Origin: Undaria pinnatifida
Taxonomy: Eukaryota > Sar > Phaeophyceae > Laminariales > Alariaceae
DNA: 64,000 bases
Direction: 5' to 3'
Assembly (NCBI GenBank): GCA_012845835.1
Contig: JABAKD010000030.1
Span: 15,703,210-15,767,209, forward strand
Positions 10,754 to 21,505 of the stretch are shown here, in pieces. The position numbers were made by a program, and so were the translations under genes. Each line of letters starts with the position of its first letter. Positions within the stretch are counted from its first letter, which is position 1. The notes beneath the pieces were generated by a model, which was given only the letters and a program-made list of their open reading frames with translations, did not search any database and had not been told where the DNA came from.

Positions 10754-11020
10754 CTACGGTAGGGGGGGTACCCCCGTTTTCACTGGTGTGTTTGAGTTAC
10801 TCGCACGACGAGTGGCTCTGTACCTAACGGATGAAAATGGTTTAGGCAGTTGTTTTGGAGGAGTTTAGATTACCTTTGCATTGCGGATCGATTTCGTCAA
10901 TATATAACATACATGAAGAAAACGTAAAATCGCAAAATAACAAAGAAAGGGGTTACTCGCGCGAGTGACCCCTAGCCACTGAAATTCAAGGCCCAAAAAG
11001 GGACCCCCCTACCACCGTAG
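10754..11020. mobile_element. MITE with CTACGGTAG ends
   Basis: The left end reads CTACGGTAGGGGGGGTACCC. The right end, reverse-complemented, reads CTACGGTGGTAGGGGGGTCC. Inside are further mirrored segments (GAGTTACTCGCACGACGAGT near the left, GGTTACTCGCGCGAGTGACC near the right). There is no coding capacity. It lies in a local repeat containing AATGCTCTAGACCT, which recurs at 11100, and TCTAGAC borders both sides. A diverged relative lies in the opposite orientation at about 61423-61665. Confidence 0.65.
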
Positions 11021-11029
11021 TCTGGGTCT

Positions 11030-11180
11030 AGACTAATTTTTGTCCTCACCAAGAAGAATATAAATTCAAGTTTTTTACATATATATATATTACAAAAATA
11101 ATGCTCTAGACCTGCATTTTGTCCTCATTCATGAAGAATATAAATAAATATAAATTTACCTGTAATATAAAAATAAAAAT
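11030..11180. repeat. AT-rich local direct repeats
   Basis: Units of the form TTTGTCCTCA ... GAATATAAAT ... TAATGCTCTAGACCT occur near 10707 (left of the MITE), 11040 and 11113. This suggests the MITE landed inside a short tandem array. Confidence 0.5.
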
Positions 11181-11840
11181 ACACTCCAACCAGCTGTGAG
11201 ATCGAATATTTTGTCGAAACTCATCTTTGCAAGCTGTGTGTGATACTATGATCGCGCGTATTACGGGTTGTGTGTCCTCATTAAGGATATAGGTCGGCGA
11301 CTCCCCTTGCAACTACATACAGTGTAGCTATCAGGGTCACCAGGGTAATAATGCTAGTCAGTCTGTCCGCGGAAACTATAAAAACCGTTTCTGAGGGGAC
11401 ATAATCTGACAGCTGTGGAATGAAATGCATCTCATTCAGTTTATCAAGTGAATCCTGTAAGTCGAATAACCGGTGAGGGGAGGGCGGAGTTTTCAAGGGC
11501 GTGGGGGCCTGGTTTTGATCAAAAGGGAGCGGGGGTGGGGGGGGGGGAGGGGGGGGGGGGACGGATGGGGCAGCTCAATTTGTGCGCCGTGGAAACTATA
11601 AATCCTTCAAGGGGATAAATCTGACGGTTGTGGAAATAATGCACCAGTTTATCACAAGGGGGGCGGGGGGCGGGACGGACGGGGCAGCTCAATCAATCTA
11701 TGCATGCGTGGAAACTACACACCCTTGAAGGGGATAAATGTGACGGTTTTGGAAAGAATGCACCAGTTTACCATGTATATTATCCTGTACGTCGTACAAC
11801 CAGTGAGTAGAGGGCGGAGTGTTCGAGGGGGTGGGGGTGG
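11181..11840 (-). repeat. R1 dispersed repeat, copy A (with duplicated end module)
   Basis: R1 is a family defined here. Its hallmarks on the plus strand are ACACTCC...AGCTGTGAGATCGA, GTCGAAACTCATCTTTGCAA, AAGGATATAGGTCGGCGACT, GAAACTATAAA, GGAAATGCA and long G runs. In copy A the module with GAAACTATAAATCCTT and GACGGTTGTGGAA is repeated near 11589 and 11710. On the minus strand a recurring open frame includes SHTACKDEFRQN and DRLTSIITLVT, shared with other copies. I do not recognise the family. Confidence 0.65.
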
Positions 11841-11904
11841 GGTGGGGGGTGGGGAGGTGGGGGGTGGGGGTGAGGGGGTGGGGGGGGTGGGGGGGGGGGC
11901 GAAA

Positions 11905-12480
11905 GGGCTTTAGGTCGCATAGATGTAGGGGTTTGCTATACGCGTGGTGCTAGGTCTAGGCGATGGTGCGGGTGGTGGGGAAGGAGGGGGCGTTGGGGGC
12001 GCGGGGTGGGTGGGAATTGCAGCAGCGGCATGGATGGTTCTAGAAAGATAATGAGGTGATATCCAGTGCGTGGAAGTGTTTATTACTCTCGCGGATTTCG
12101 AAATTAGGTGGGGCGTTTTGAGCAAGGGAGAGCGGGAAAAAAGGAAAGAAAAGGGGAGGTGGGGGGGGAGAAGGGTTTTCAAGACAAGAGGTTTAGGTCG
12201 CATAATATTAAAATACACTCCAGCTGGGGGATCAGATATTTGGTCGAAACTCATCTTTGCAAGATTGTGTGTGATACTCCGATCGCACGTATTAATCATA
12301 TATGTAGGGGCTTGCTATACGCGTGGTGCTAGGTCTAGGCGATCGTGCGGGTGGTGGGGAAGGAGGGGGCGTTGGAGGGGGGGGGGGGGATGATTGAAAG
12401 CTACGTCATGGATGGCTAGGAAGATAATTACGTGGTATCAATTGCGTAGAAGTGTTTATTACTCTGGCCGATTTTGATTG
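11905..12480 (-). repeat. R1-associated block, copy B (tandem)
   Basis: Two tandem versions of a unit (about 11910-12190 and 12290-12480). They carry TATACGCGTGGTGCTAGGTC, GGTGCGGGTGGTGGGGAAGG, long G runs, AAGATAAT[G/T]A and GTGTTTATTACTCT. A degenerate R1 core (ACACTCCAGCTGGGGGATCA) at 12214-12295 separates them. The same unit occurs at 32880-33250. Confidence 0.6.
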
Positions 12481-13097
12481 TAAGTGGGGCGTTTGAACAA
12501 CGGGTTAAAGCTTCATAATTTGTTATTGTACATGGATCGAAAGAGAGAATACGTCAATCGATAGGTACAATCATGTAGTTGACCTTATTTTCTGGCATCG
12601 CTAATTATTAGAAGAAAGAGTTACATATAATTATTGCCAAATGCAACAGGCGAGGCGATGTGGTAATGTAATGTCACAGCCATTGATCACTAGAGGGAGA
12701 AATGCGAATCGTCAGTGTTTGGAAAGGAACGCTTGGTGTACACGCGCGCAATTACGTTACTTCGTCAGTCATACTTCGCTTGGCATAGGTTGGGAGGCGA
12801 TCATGCAGACGGTAAGTACGAAATACCCTACTACGTAATAGGTTGGTAGTAGTGTGGTTCACCACAATTTTAACATATCTGCCTGTAGTTCCTTTTCGCA
12901 TTATTATTGTCTCAAATGTACGATTTTACGCCCATGATTTTCACCGTGCCGATGTGGGGCTCTGAGGTCGCCAAATTCTAAGACGGAGATATATCTTACA
13001 AATACAGCAACTGAGGTGACGTGGACATGCGATGTCACCACTATTGAACGCGAGGGTGACTTTACTTCGTTAGGCATAGTCTATGCAATATAAAATA
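12481..13097. other. No supported gene
   Basis: Unique-looking sequence. A short phrase containing GGCGATGTGGTAATGTAATGTCAC (12655 region) is loosely echoed near 13017 (GACATGCGATGTCACCACTA). No family motif was seen. Confidence 0.3.
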
Positions 13098-13103
13098 ATT
13101 AAA

Positions 13104-13390
13104 TACACTCCAGCTGTGAGATCGAAGATTTTGTCGAAACTCATCTTTGCAAGCTGTGTGTGATACTCCGACCGTGCGTATTACTCGGTGTGTGTCCTCA
13201 TCATAGGGATAGTCTATAGGTCGGCGACTCCCCTTGGAACTACAAGTACAGTGCAGTAGCTTGTACCAGGGTCGACAGGTGATGTTAGTCAGTCTGTGCG
13301 TGGAAACTATAAAAAAGCCCGTTTTTGAGGGGGACAAAATCTGACAGCTGTATGTAGAAAGGGAAATGCATCAGTTCATGAAGTACAGTA
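13104..13390 (-). repeat. R1 dispersed repeat, copy C
   Basis: Carries the R1 series from ACACTCCAGCTGTGAGATCG through GTCGAAACTCATCTTTGCAA, GGTCGGCGACTCCCCTTG and GAAACTATAAA to GGGAAATGCATCAGTT. The minus-strand frame again contains SHTACKDEFRQNLRSHSW and HRLTNIT. It lacks the terminal G-rich run of copies A, D and E. Confidence 0.65.
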
Positions 13391-14082
13391 TGTGAGGGTT
13401 TGGGGTAACCCAGGTTCGACTCGCAACTTGGAACTACTTCTCTTATTGTCTTTCGTAGCGTGGAGGACACGCCAGGTTGGGGCAAGGTTCGACGGCGAAC
13501 TAAGTGACGGTAACGATAGAAGTGCCTCGAGGCAACGAGAGGTGCTTCGTAGGCGAGACAGAGAGTCGACAGTGATTACTTGTCAGCGGGAAGCGTGATT
13601 ACCCACCTCTCTGTCATCATTGATTCAGAATCGGCGGAGACTCCACGCCGACCACTATTAGTACAACAAGACACGATATCCCATACCTCTGGAACCGTTC
13701 ATACAAACCTTCACGAGGAGATCTGCCTACGTAACGGTAAAAAGTGTGTCTGCGACCCATATTTCCCCCCAATGTTTAAAAGCTACATACTGGAGAACTC
13801 AACACAGCTTTCGAACATTTAAAGAGGAGACAGGTTTTCAGGTTCTCTAACAAATCAGAGTATTGTGTTGTACTGTGTATGTTTGCACTTGTTCGTTTTT
13901 TGATCATGTCATCCCCTGCGCAGTTAGAACCACGGGCTTGTATGAGCATATTATAATTTTCTAAAATATGTCAGTCACACACTATGAACTACCAGTCTCA
14001 GTGGTGGTATGTACTTTCATTCTTCATTCACCAGAACGGTTATCCGGTCCCGAAATCACCTACTCAACGATCATAAGAGCCA

Positions 14083-14324
14083 TTCTACGGTAGCCCCCCC
14101 AACTTTTCTTGAACAAAATCGCCGGTTTTGAACCCAGCCCACGGCCGTATCTCCCGAAATACGGTGCCCTTTGCCACCTCGACGTCATCGGTCGATAGCC
14201 CTTCGCGAAACAGAGAATATGTGGAGAGATACTTTTCATAGCACCCTTCTTCGTATCGAGCAGCCACGAAGCGTCCGTTAAAAGAGAACCGCTGGTTTTT
14301 GGGGGGGGCTATCGTGGAAAGAAT
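14083..14324 (-). mobile_element. Short TIR element with an open reading frame (copy 1)
   Basis: The ends are inverted: TTCTACGGTAGCCCCCCC on the left and GGGGGGGCTATCGTGGAA on the right. Between them a minus-strand frame of about 80 residues (14327-14085) is open throughout. It includes FNGRFVAARYEEGCYEKYLS and GFKTGDFVQEKLGG. A second element at 63051-63291, in the opposite orientation, has similar ends and a homologous open frame. ATCATAA occurs on both flanks (14070 and 14323), a possible 7-bp target duplication whose exact edges are uncertain. The frame matches no family I know. Confidence 0.6.
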
Positions 14325-14327
14325 CAT

Positions 14328-15780
14328 AACAATCTTTCACAACGGACGATGGTACTTTACACAAGGCAATAATAATCACGACATTCCTCACCATAATAAA
14401 CGATGTGTGTATTCATGAGACGATTTGATGGCAAGGCTTGGCACACACTTACTTGATGGATAGTATACAAATGTGCTGCACAACGACCTACCAGAAAACG
14501 ATGCATGCAGAGTATGCAACACGGTAAACGATTGATCGATCAAAACGGTAAGAGTCTGCATGACTTGACGATAGTGTGGATGTAACGATGACGGCGCAGT
14601 ATGACGGACTGCGGGTGCATGGTTGACGATAATAAGGTGGTATGTCTCGAGTATTGAAAAAGGCACAATCGACAGAACGGCGAGATCATGACCACGGGTC
14701 ATCAAACGATGGTGGCTGAACAAACGTAATCAGTACACAGATAAATCTGCAAAATGACGAGACTTCCTGCCAGTCAATCAACGGTTGACTGTGTGCAGGT
14801 CGCACGGTAATACGTAATACGGCAGGGGAATATTCCACATATATGTGGATTTCTGTTTTAGGAGTATACAGCTCACGCGCTCGACTGTATGTGTAACTCT
14901 CCAGTCAATCCAACGAAACGATTCTGACACTGGAGAATGCATTACAAAAATGCACCCAGGAGCCTCCAATATCTCGTACAGAACAAACGATGTCCATGAA
15001 TTGATTATTCTCACTGTGGCCAATGCATACTTCAAGTATATGCACACTGTACACAGCTACAATTTATCAACTAACCCACCAATGACGCCCGAGTGTATAC
15101 TGCTTGTACATGCACACCCTTGCGTAACTACTGATTGAACGCCCCGCACACTAACACTTACTACCCCAATGTGTGGCAGTGTCTCTGAACTGTGTACACC
15201 TCTAATTCTACAGACTAGCCCTTTTCACGAGAAAATGGCTTTCTTTTCGTGTGAGGTATTTCCAATCGAAGAAACGAACGGAAACAAACATCCACTTTTG
15301 GTATGAAACCAGGACCTCAGCTGTTGGGCAGCAGCAATCGAGTATCCAACCATGACTCGATACGTGGGCACTACTCCACGAAATACGTCCAAGCAACCAC
15401 CAAAGAAAGGACTCGTGAGTGTTGCGACTCATGTGTCAACGACGCAGTATTGACGAACGAAACCCTGCCGGGAAAAAACAAAAATAGTGGGGGTGGTGCA
15501 ACGATACAGATGACAAGGGACTCCCAGAAGGACGGAGGGTGGTACTGGGGCTTGTTTCAGGACGACTGAGCAACTCGTTTACTCTTTGTACTTTTGGGAG
15601 GATCAAATACGTGTGGATCTTCAGCTAGAATCCTTGAACGATACGCCCTGATCATCTCATGGCATTGAGGCACAACGTTGACGTGTCTCCAAATAAATGC
15701 CTAAATTGGACGAATTATCTTTAGCGAGGAAATGACATTGAAAATTCGTCAGTGAGGAATAACCAGGCCCACGCTTGCGA
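14328..15780. other. No supported gene
   Basis: Several short open frames on both strands, none with motifs or clear splice context. The right end (15600-15780) probably contains the 3' end of the gypsy element. No terminal repeat matching the 20-20.4 kb side was found. Confidence 0.35.
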
Positions 15781-15862
15781 CCTTCGATAGCTCCAATAGA
15801 ATAGGGGCCGATGTGCACGGTAAGCACAGAGCCGTCTAGATCAGATACCGGTAACGTTGTTC

Positions 15863-16980
15863 CTAGAAAAAATCATCGAGTGCGGTAAAATCCGGTACGG
15901 AACTAGTCACGTCATTATGGTATGCCTTGATACGACCTAAATGGACAGATGTTTCCGCAAGTTCACCATCTCTCGCAACACGACAAATTACTGGTGCTAA
16001 CTGTGAAAGCACAGTAAAGGGGCCACTCCAGGGACTAATTAGTTTGGGGTTAGGTCCATCAGCAACGGTATAGGGACAGTGTACTAGCACTTGATCCCCA
16101 GGCTGATGTTGCGGAATCGACAATTTCTTGTTAGATTCTGACTGCTTGTCGGCACGCTCCTGTGATTGCGAAGAGCAAATTCGTACGCGAGTTGCAGATT
16201 TTCAACGGTGCGACGGGAATAATCCAGTCGGGTTCCAGAACCAGACGTACACGGGACGCCGATAATTATGTCAACGGGTAACGAAGCTCTACGGCCGGAC
16301 ATTAAATACCGAGGGGTTTCCTCGAGCGTCTTGTTGTAAGCGGTATTATGGGCAAGCTGAATAAATGGTAATAATTCTTCCCAATTGTCGTATTTGACGT
16401 TCGCGTACATCACCAACATATTATGCGTTGTACTATGCACACGCTCTAACACTGAATTGCCTTGTGGGCGATACGCTGACGTGCGCGTCTTCTTGAACCC
16501 AAATACGGATTGCAATTCTTTAACGAGCTCGTTTTCGAACTCGCTTCCTAAATCGCTGTGTAAGGTTTCAGGAGCTGAGAAAACGGAGAAAGCACGTTCT
16601 ATAAGAACGCGGGCGATTGTAGCAGCTGACTTGTCATTAATCGCAACTAAAACAGGAAAATGAGTCAGGTGATTTATCACGGATATTACATACTTCGAGT
16701 TATTCGACGACGACTTGTACTCTACTAAACCGATAGCCACACGTTGAAACGGACGGGAAACGGGACGATGACCAACAGGTAATTTCGGAGGACAGTGTGA
16801 CGTCTTACGATGTTGGCATGACGAACAGCATTTAATGTGCTTTGCTACGTCTTTCGACATAGTAGGCCACCAATAACGATCTCGGATTTTATCGAACGTA
16901 GCTTTAAAAGCTAGATGACCTCCAAACACCGGTAGATCATAACACGAGTGGACGATTAATTTCCGTGAAGCGGTGGGCAC
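15863..16980 (-). pseudogene. Ty3/gypsy integrase, degenerate
   Basis: 16980-16084 contains the H2C2 zinc-binding segment (HSCYDLPVFGGHLAFKATFD ... CCSSCQHRKT) and the core domain. The first catalytic Asp is replaced by Gly (FQRVAIGLVEY). The second is kept in LHSDLGSEFENEL and the Glu in QGNSVLERVHST. After a frame shift, 16123-15863 holds the C-terminal module (PGDQVLVHC, KLISPWSGPFTVL, VHLGRIKAYH), which fits the GPY/F-type tail. Loss of the first Asp would abolish strand transfer even without the frameshift. The segment at 17393-16956 upstream is the linker after RNase H. Confidence 0.85.
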
Positions 16981-17239
16981 GGCGAGTTGGTCTGGAACGA
17001 ACTGCGTTTACGCAGATTACCCCGTAAATACGACCGGAATAATATTTCTTCGTTAAAAGAATAATGACTCAAGCTGTTCCTGGTTTCGCCATCTGGGACG
17101 GGTACGGTAACAGGTGCTCTCACGTATTCGATATACGGACCGAACTCAGCACGTTGTTCTTCCAGTAATTGTTCTGGGTCAAGCAACGGAAACAGAGACA
17201 CTGCACTAGCAAACAATTCGCTATCCTTCTGTACAAGGT

Positions 17240-18691
17240 CTACGTCTTCGAGGTTTTGTGAAGATAGTTGGAAATCGCGAGGCCCAGGTGCACGATACGG
17301 TCCATCGCTCGGAACGTTTGGGTAGATAGATGCAAGGGCTGGCTCCTGCGGTAACGGTTCTTCTTCCACTTCACCAAGCAATCGAGACAGCACGTCACTA
17401 CGTTTGATTTTCCCGTGACATGTTTAACGGTACAATCAAAGTTTTGCAACGCAATAGCCCAACGAGTAAGCGTAATGGACGTATCCTGCATGTAGATGGG
17501 TCAATGGTTGATGATCAGTGATCACCGTGAAGTGTTCCCAAATTAATACCGTCTCCAGTGAGCGAGTGTAAGTACGACTCCACAACACTCTTTCATTGTC
17601 GCCGAGTAATGGCGTTGCCCATGTTTGAATCGTTGACTAAAATACGCGATCATGTCAAGATCAGACTTCGAGTCGTCATTTTTCGACGGCTGAGCAAGAA
17701 AAGCGCCAACTCCTATCTCATTGGCATCTACATGCACAATGAATTCACGCTCAAAATCAGAGAATTCCAAGACTGGGGCTGACATCAGTAAACGTTTAAT
17801 GTGAGCAAACGCGGTTTCTTGCGTTTTTCCCCAGGCTTTCTTAAAGCGTGATCTAGTTGCAAATTCTTTATGGGTGAGATCAACAAGTGGTGCGGTTACT
17901 TCGGCGAGATTCGGCACGAAACGACGTACAAAATTCATCACCCCTAAAACGGAACGAAGATCTTTGATGAAGGTGGGAATAGGTAGCTCTTTGCCACGAT
18001 CTTTCCCAACTGCAACCCCTTCAGCAGAAATAACATGGCCTAAATATGCAACCGATTTAGGACCGAACGCTAGTTTAGACGACTTCAGGGTGAGACCAGT
18101 TGCTTGCAACGCTGCAAGCATGTTTTCTAACGATTTCAAATGATTCTCCCAGGTTGTGGACAAAACGCAGAGATCGTCCATGTGAATAAGCAACTCGGGA
18201 AAATGGCCCAACGTTTTATGAGCCATTTCTGTGAAAAGCCACGGGGCATTACAAACACCACATGGCATACGTTTATAACAGTACTTGCCAGAATTAGTGA
18301 CAGATGCTGAAGTCTCGACATGATCAGGGTGAACGGAAATCTGCCAATAAGCGCTTTGGACGTCAGCGACACTGATAAATTTGGCGCCTCCGACCATGCC
18401 AATGTTGTCCTCAAGAATAGCCATCGGCCAGGTCTTGCGGATAAAGTGTTTGTTTGTTGTACTTCAATAATCAACACAGAAACGAGGTTGACCATCCTTG
18501 CGAGCTACGATGGTAACGGGAGATCCCCACGGGCTAAAGCGCTCCTCTATTATATCATCGTTGAGCATATCCTGAACACACTTATTGATCACGGCTTCAG
18601 TGGGCGGGTTAGCTCTATACGGACGACGGCTCACAGGTTTGGTATGAGCGGGAAGGGGAAACGTTGCTTCGGCAGTGTTGCACTTACCCAA
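17240..18691 (-). pseudogene. Ty3/gypsy reverse transcriptase and RNase H, degenerate
   Basis: 18691-18464 carries the RT entry segment (INKCVQDMLNDDIIEERFSP, SPVTIVARKDGQPRFCVDY) and ends at a stop. After a shift, 18424-17543 carries ISVADVQSAYWQI (motif A), YKRMPCGVCNAPWLF and LLIHMDDLCVL (active site at about 18171-18183). The box reads HMDD rather than the usual F/YxDD. Then come YLGHVISAEGV and the RNase H region (REFIVHVDANEIGVGAFLAQ, IAYFSQRF, YSATMKECCGVVLTLAHWRR). The end of RNase H continues in a third frame at 17491-17240 (ALQNFDCTVKHVTGKSNVV). At least three breaks separate the parts. Confidence 0.85.
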
Positions 18692-19025
18692 CGCCGCTCG
18701 TGATAACGATAAAACAGGACGGTATTTTGCACATAAATCCAGTATTGCTGACTGCCGTTCAACGGGGAAAGTAGTCTACAAATGCTCTGGATAGTGGCGA
18801 AATAATTTCAGCACGTGCTGCTGCAATTAATTTCGGTCGGGGTATTAGGTGTTGCGGCTACAACATGCACATGCAGCTGAGTAGGAGACACGACGGCAGC
18901 ACAAGACAATTTTCCAAATTCTAATCCTGCGTGGAGGGCAAGAGACTCGGAAGATGGGTCAGCTATTTGAACGGCAATTGATCAATCTGCTGCTAGCCAC
19001 GTGGTGAGGATGCGAGCTACGATAA

Positions 19026-19626
19026 CTAGCTCAAATTCGGCCGGTCGCAAGACATCTCATTTTTCGAGAGTATCCGCGGTTCAATAATAACTTCCGTGTC
19101 TTGGAGTGGTTTGATGTCTGTAAAAGCAGGGATGACGGCACTGTGACGGGGGCGTAAATCGATACGATTGCACAATGTTACAGCGTGTACCTCGGAATCT
19201 TTGTGCACCGCGGCTACGGAACGCAATACAGTGCATGAGGTCACCTGGGAACGAGCATCAGGCGACCTATGGGTAGCTGGAATAGTGACAGTATTAGACG
19301 AGAAAGTCAAACGTTGACTTTTCCAGTCGAGTATAGCCCCAAAACGAGACATGACATCATTATCAAGCAATGTCTGGTCAGGCCCTAACGATGGGATAAC
19401 GAGTGCATCAATACGACGTGTGTTGTCACCCAGGGTAAGAGACGACTTAACAAATCTCAAGATCTCGAGCGACGAGCCGTTGGCTGCACTCAGAGACATG
19501 CACAATGGTGGGACGTATTCAACCCGGGCCTTACACAAGGTTGGACGTCGTTTAAAAATAATGGCGAAACACATGTAATGTCGCTTGCTGAGTCAACAGT
19601 CGAGCCAGAAACAGCAAAACCATTAG
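19026..19626 (-). pseudogene. Ty3/gypsy aspartic protease, degenerate
   Basis: The amino end (19626-19565) has VSGSTVDSASDIT, which aligns with the catalytic DSGA-type loop, but Gly is replaced by Ala. A frameshift near 19570 moves the remainder into the 19574-19026 frame. There, the region with VIPSLGPDQTLLDNDVMSRF and AILDWKSQRL matches the C-terminal half of retroviral-type proteases (a hydrophobic-hydrophobic-Gly/Leu-Asp block followed by a strand with DW). The following 80 residues lead towards the reverse transcriptase. Broken and unlikely to be active. Confidence 0.65.
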
Positions 19627-20279
19627 TCTAACTATCCCGCGGATACGAATCCGCCAAAGGGAAAAAGAGAGGGAACCAGATGATTCTTTCGAGAGAGCGA
19701 AGGGCTGAACCACGAATTGTTTTTGTTATTGGTATTGTAAGGGCATCCGCTATTTACTGTTGTATTACAATCGACCGCACGGCGTTTCGATCTTGCACCT
19801 ACTGGAACAGCAGTACTACTAGCGGTGTCCCTCGTCTGACCACGACGAGGTTCAGAAGGAGAGCTACTATCGGTAATCGAATTACACCCACAAGACAAAT
19901 TCGCAGCACTCACGGGGTGCTGTTTTGACAACCTACTATCCGGTACACTCTCACAATCACCCGCAGCAAACAAAATCACAGCAGACACGGGTTGCCGTGT
20001 TGATGAGCTACGATCCATGGCGGTACTCTTTTTTCTGGTGTGCAAGCGGCGCAAATATTTTTTATGCAAAAGCTGAGGTTTTTCAATTTTTATATAAAAA
20101 ATAAAAATAAAGGACGAAACGGAATCAGGGTTGTTGTTGTTGTTCTCACATTAACTCGCATAATCAAGTCCGTGGTCACAGGACAGACTCCAGTCACTCT
20201 GTCTGGAGCTGAAGAATATCCCAGGGAAAAACACAAACAAACCAAAGGTGGTACACGCATATATCACAACTGACGCAAT

Positions 20280-20700
20280 TCATGCCTCCACCAGAAACAT
20301 ATAAAAGTGAAATCGGGAGTCAGCCTACGATGTGCCAGGTCCATACCGGTGCATGCGTCTCATTACTCACGCCTGGAGAAACGGATTATACCGCTTGCCA
20401 CCCAAGAAAGACTACCACGTATATATTGCACGTAGTACTTATCACTACGCATACGCACGACAGACGCAAGTCAATTGGAAAAAAAGATTCAAAGAAAAGA
20501 AAAGAAGATAAAGGAAAGGAAAGAAACGACAAAAAAACGAAAAAACGAAAAAGGAAAGGATAGGAAAGAAAAGACAACAAAAGCAAGACAGGACGAGGCA
20601 AGAAGAGGAGGCAAGGAAAGGAAAAGAGAAAAAAATGTCATACTAGCAGACCCTAGGAACTGGCTAAAGACGGTATTGGGCTCATAGAGGGTATCAAGTG
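20280..20700. other. Purine-rich simple sequence downstream of the LINE
   Basis: 20475-20635 is almost pure A/G (GAAAAGAAAAGAAG-type repeats). It lies on the 3' side of the minus-strand LINE. A comparable A/G-rich stretch lies beyond the other LINE fragment at 8800-9560. Confidence 0.5.
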
Positions 20701-20835
20701 CATCGTCAATGGCACTGGGGAGAGAACGCAACATGGCGAAGAAGTCAGTGCGGTCTTACGCTATCTTGTGACGGCCATTGGAAGGCCCATAAATTTCAAG
20801 ACGATGATGGCCAGACCCAGACTTCAGTCGCTTGG

Positions 20836-21166
20836 GCAGGACGCCCCCCCTTCCCCTCCCCTCCCTTCCCCCCTTCCCCCCCCCCCCCCTTCACCCCCTT
20901 CGCCCCCCCCCCTTCCCCCCCCCCTCCCTTCCCCCCTCCCCTTCCCCCCCCCCCTTCCCCCCCCCCCTCCTCCCCCCTTCCCCCCCCCCCTTCCCCCTCC
21001 TCCCTTCCCCTCCCCCCCTCCCCCCCCCCCCCTCCCTTCCCCTCCCCCCCTTCCCCCCCCCCTTCCCCCCTCCCCTCCCCCCCCCCCCCTCCTCCCCCCC
21101 CCTTCCCCCCCCCCCTTCCCCCCTCCCCTCCCCTCCCCCCTCCCCCCCCCCTTCCCCCTAAACCCC
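20836..21166. repeat. Polypyrimidine/polypurine tract of about 330 bp
   Basis: The plus strand is essentially only C and T, with C runs broken by TT or T. On the minus strand this gives AAGGGGGGG-type purine DNA. It sits where the LINE protein has its Gly/Arg-rich tail (compare GGWGGSRRGRRN in the 9.6-10.4 kb copy), so it is probably an expansion of that coding repeat. The proline- and glycine-rich open frames across it are composition artefacts. Confidence 0.9.
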
Positions 21167-21505
21167 CCCTCCCCCCGGCCGCTTAGAGATGCCGACGGTG
21201 GGTGGCGCTGCCACAGCCTATGCGCGTCGCTCTGCAGCTTTGCGTCTCCCCGTTTCATGCCAATTCCGCATGAACAACTCGGCTCCCTCCTTTACTCGTC
21301 GAAACCATCTGCCGGCCTTCTGAGCAGCCTTTCGCCACCCTTCGAATTTCATTCCAAAGACCGACATATCCTCCTTCAGATGAACCATCCAGTCCTTGTC
21401 TTACCCCCCTGAGTAGCCCTTACCCCCAACAAGCTCCCTACACATCACCCTTTGTGGCAGACGCTCCTCCCCCATACGTGCTACGAATCCCGCAAACAAT
21501 ATCCT

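Larger units (their letters stand above)
15781..20070 (-). mobile_element. Decayed Ty3/gypsy retrotransposon (pol region)
   Basis: Read right to left on the minus strand: a Ser/Thr-rich leader (20069-19632), aspartic protease (19626-19026), reverse transcriptase (18691 to about 17900), RNase H (to 17240), and integrase with C-terminal module (16980-15863). The order RT-RNase H-integrase is the Ty3/gypsy order. The frame is broken many times. No gag capsid and no pair of LTRs could be identified at the margins. AT-rich sequence with poly(A)-like runs follows on the right (20080-20120). Confidence 0.85.

Noticed and set aside
15600-20400. LTR pair for the 16-20 kb gypsy element
   Set aside because: I compared the two flanks by eye and found no convincing direct repeat, so no LTRs are annotated.
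20698-21412. Long proline-rich (plus) and glycine-rich (minus) open frames
   Set aside because: They follow entirely from the C/T simple sequence, occur in several frames at once, and the LINE coding frame explains the locus better.
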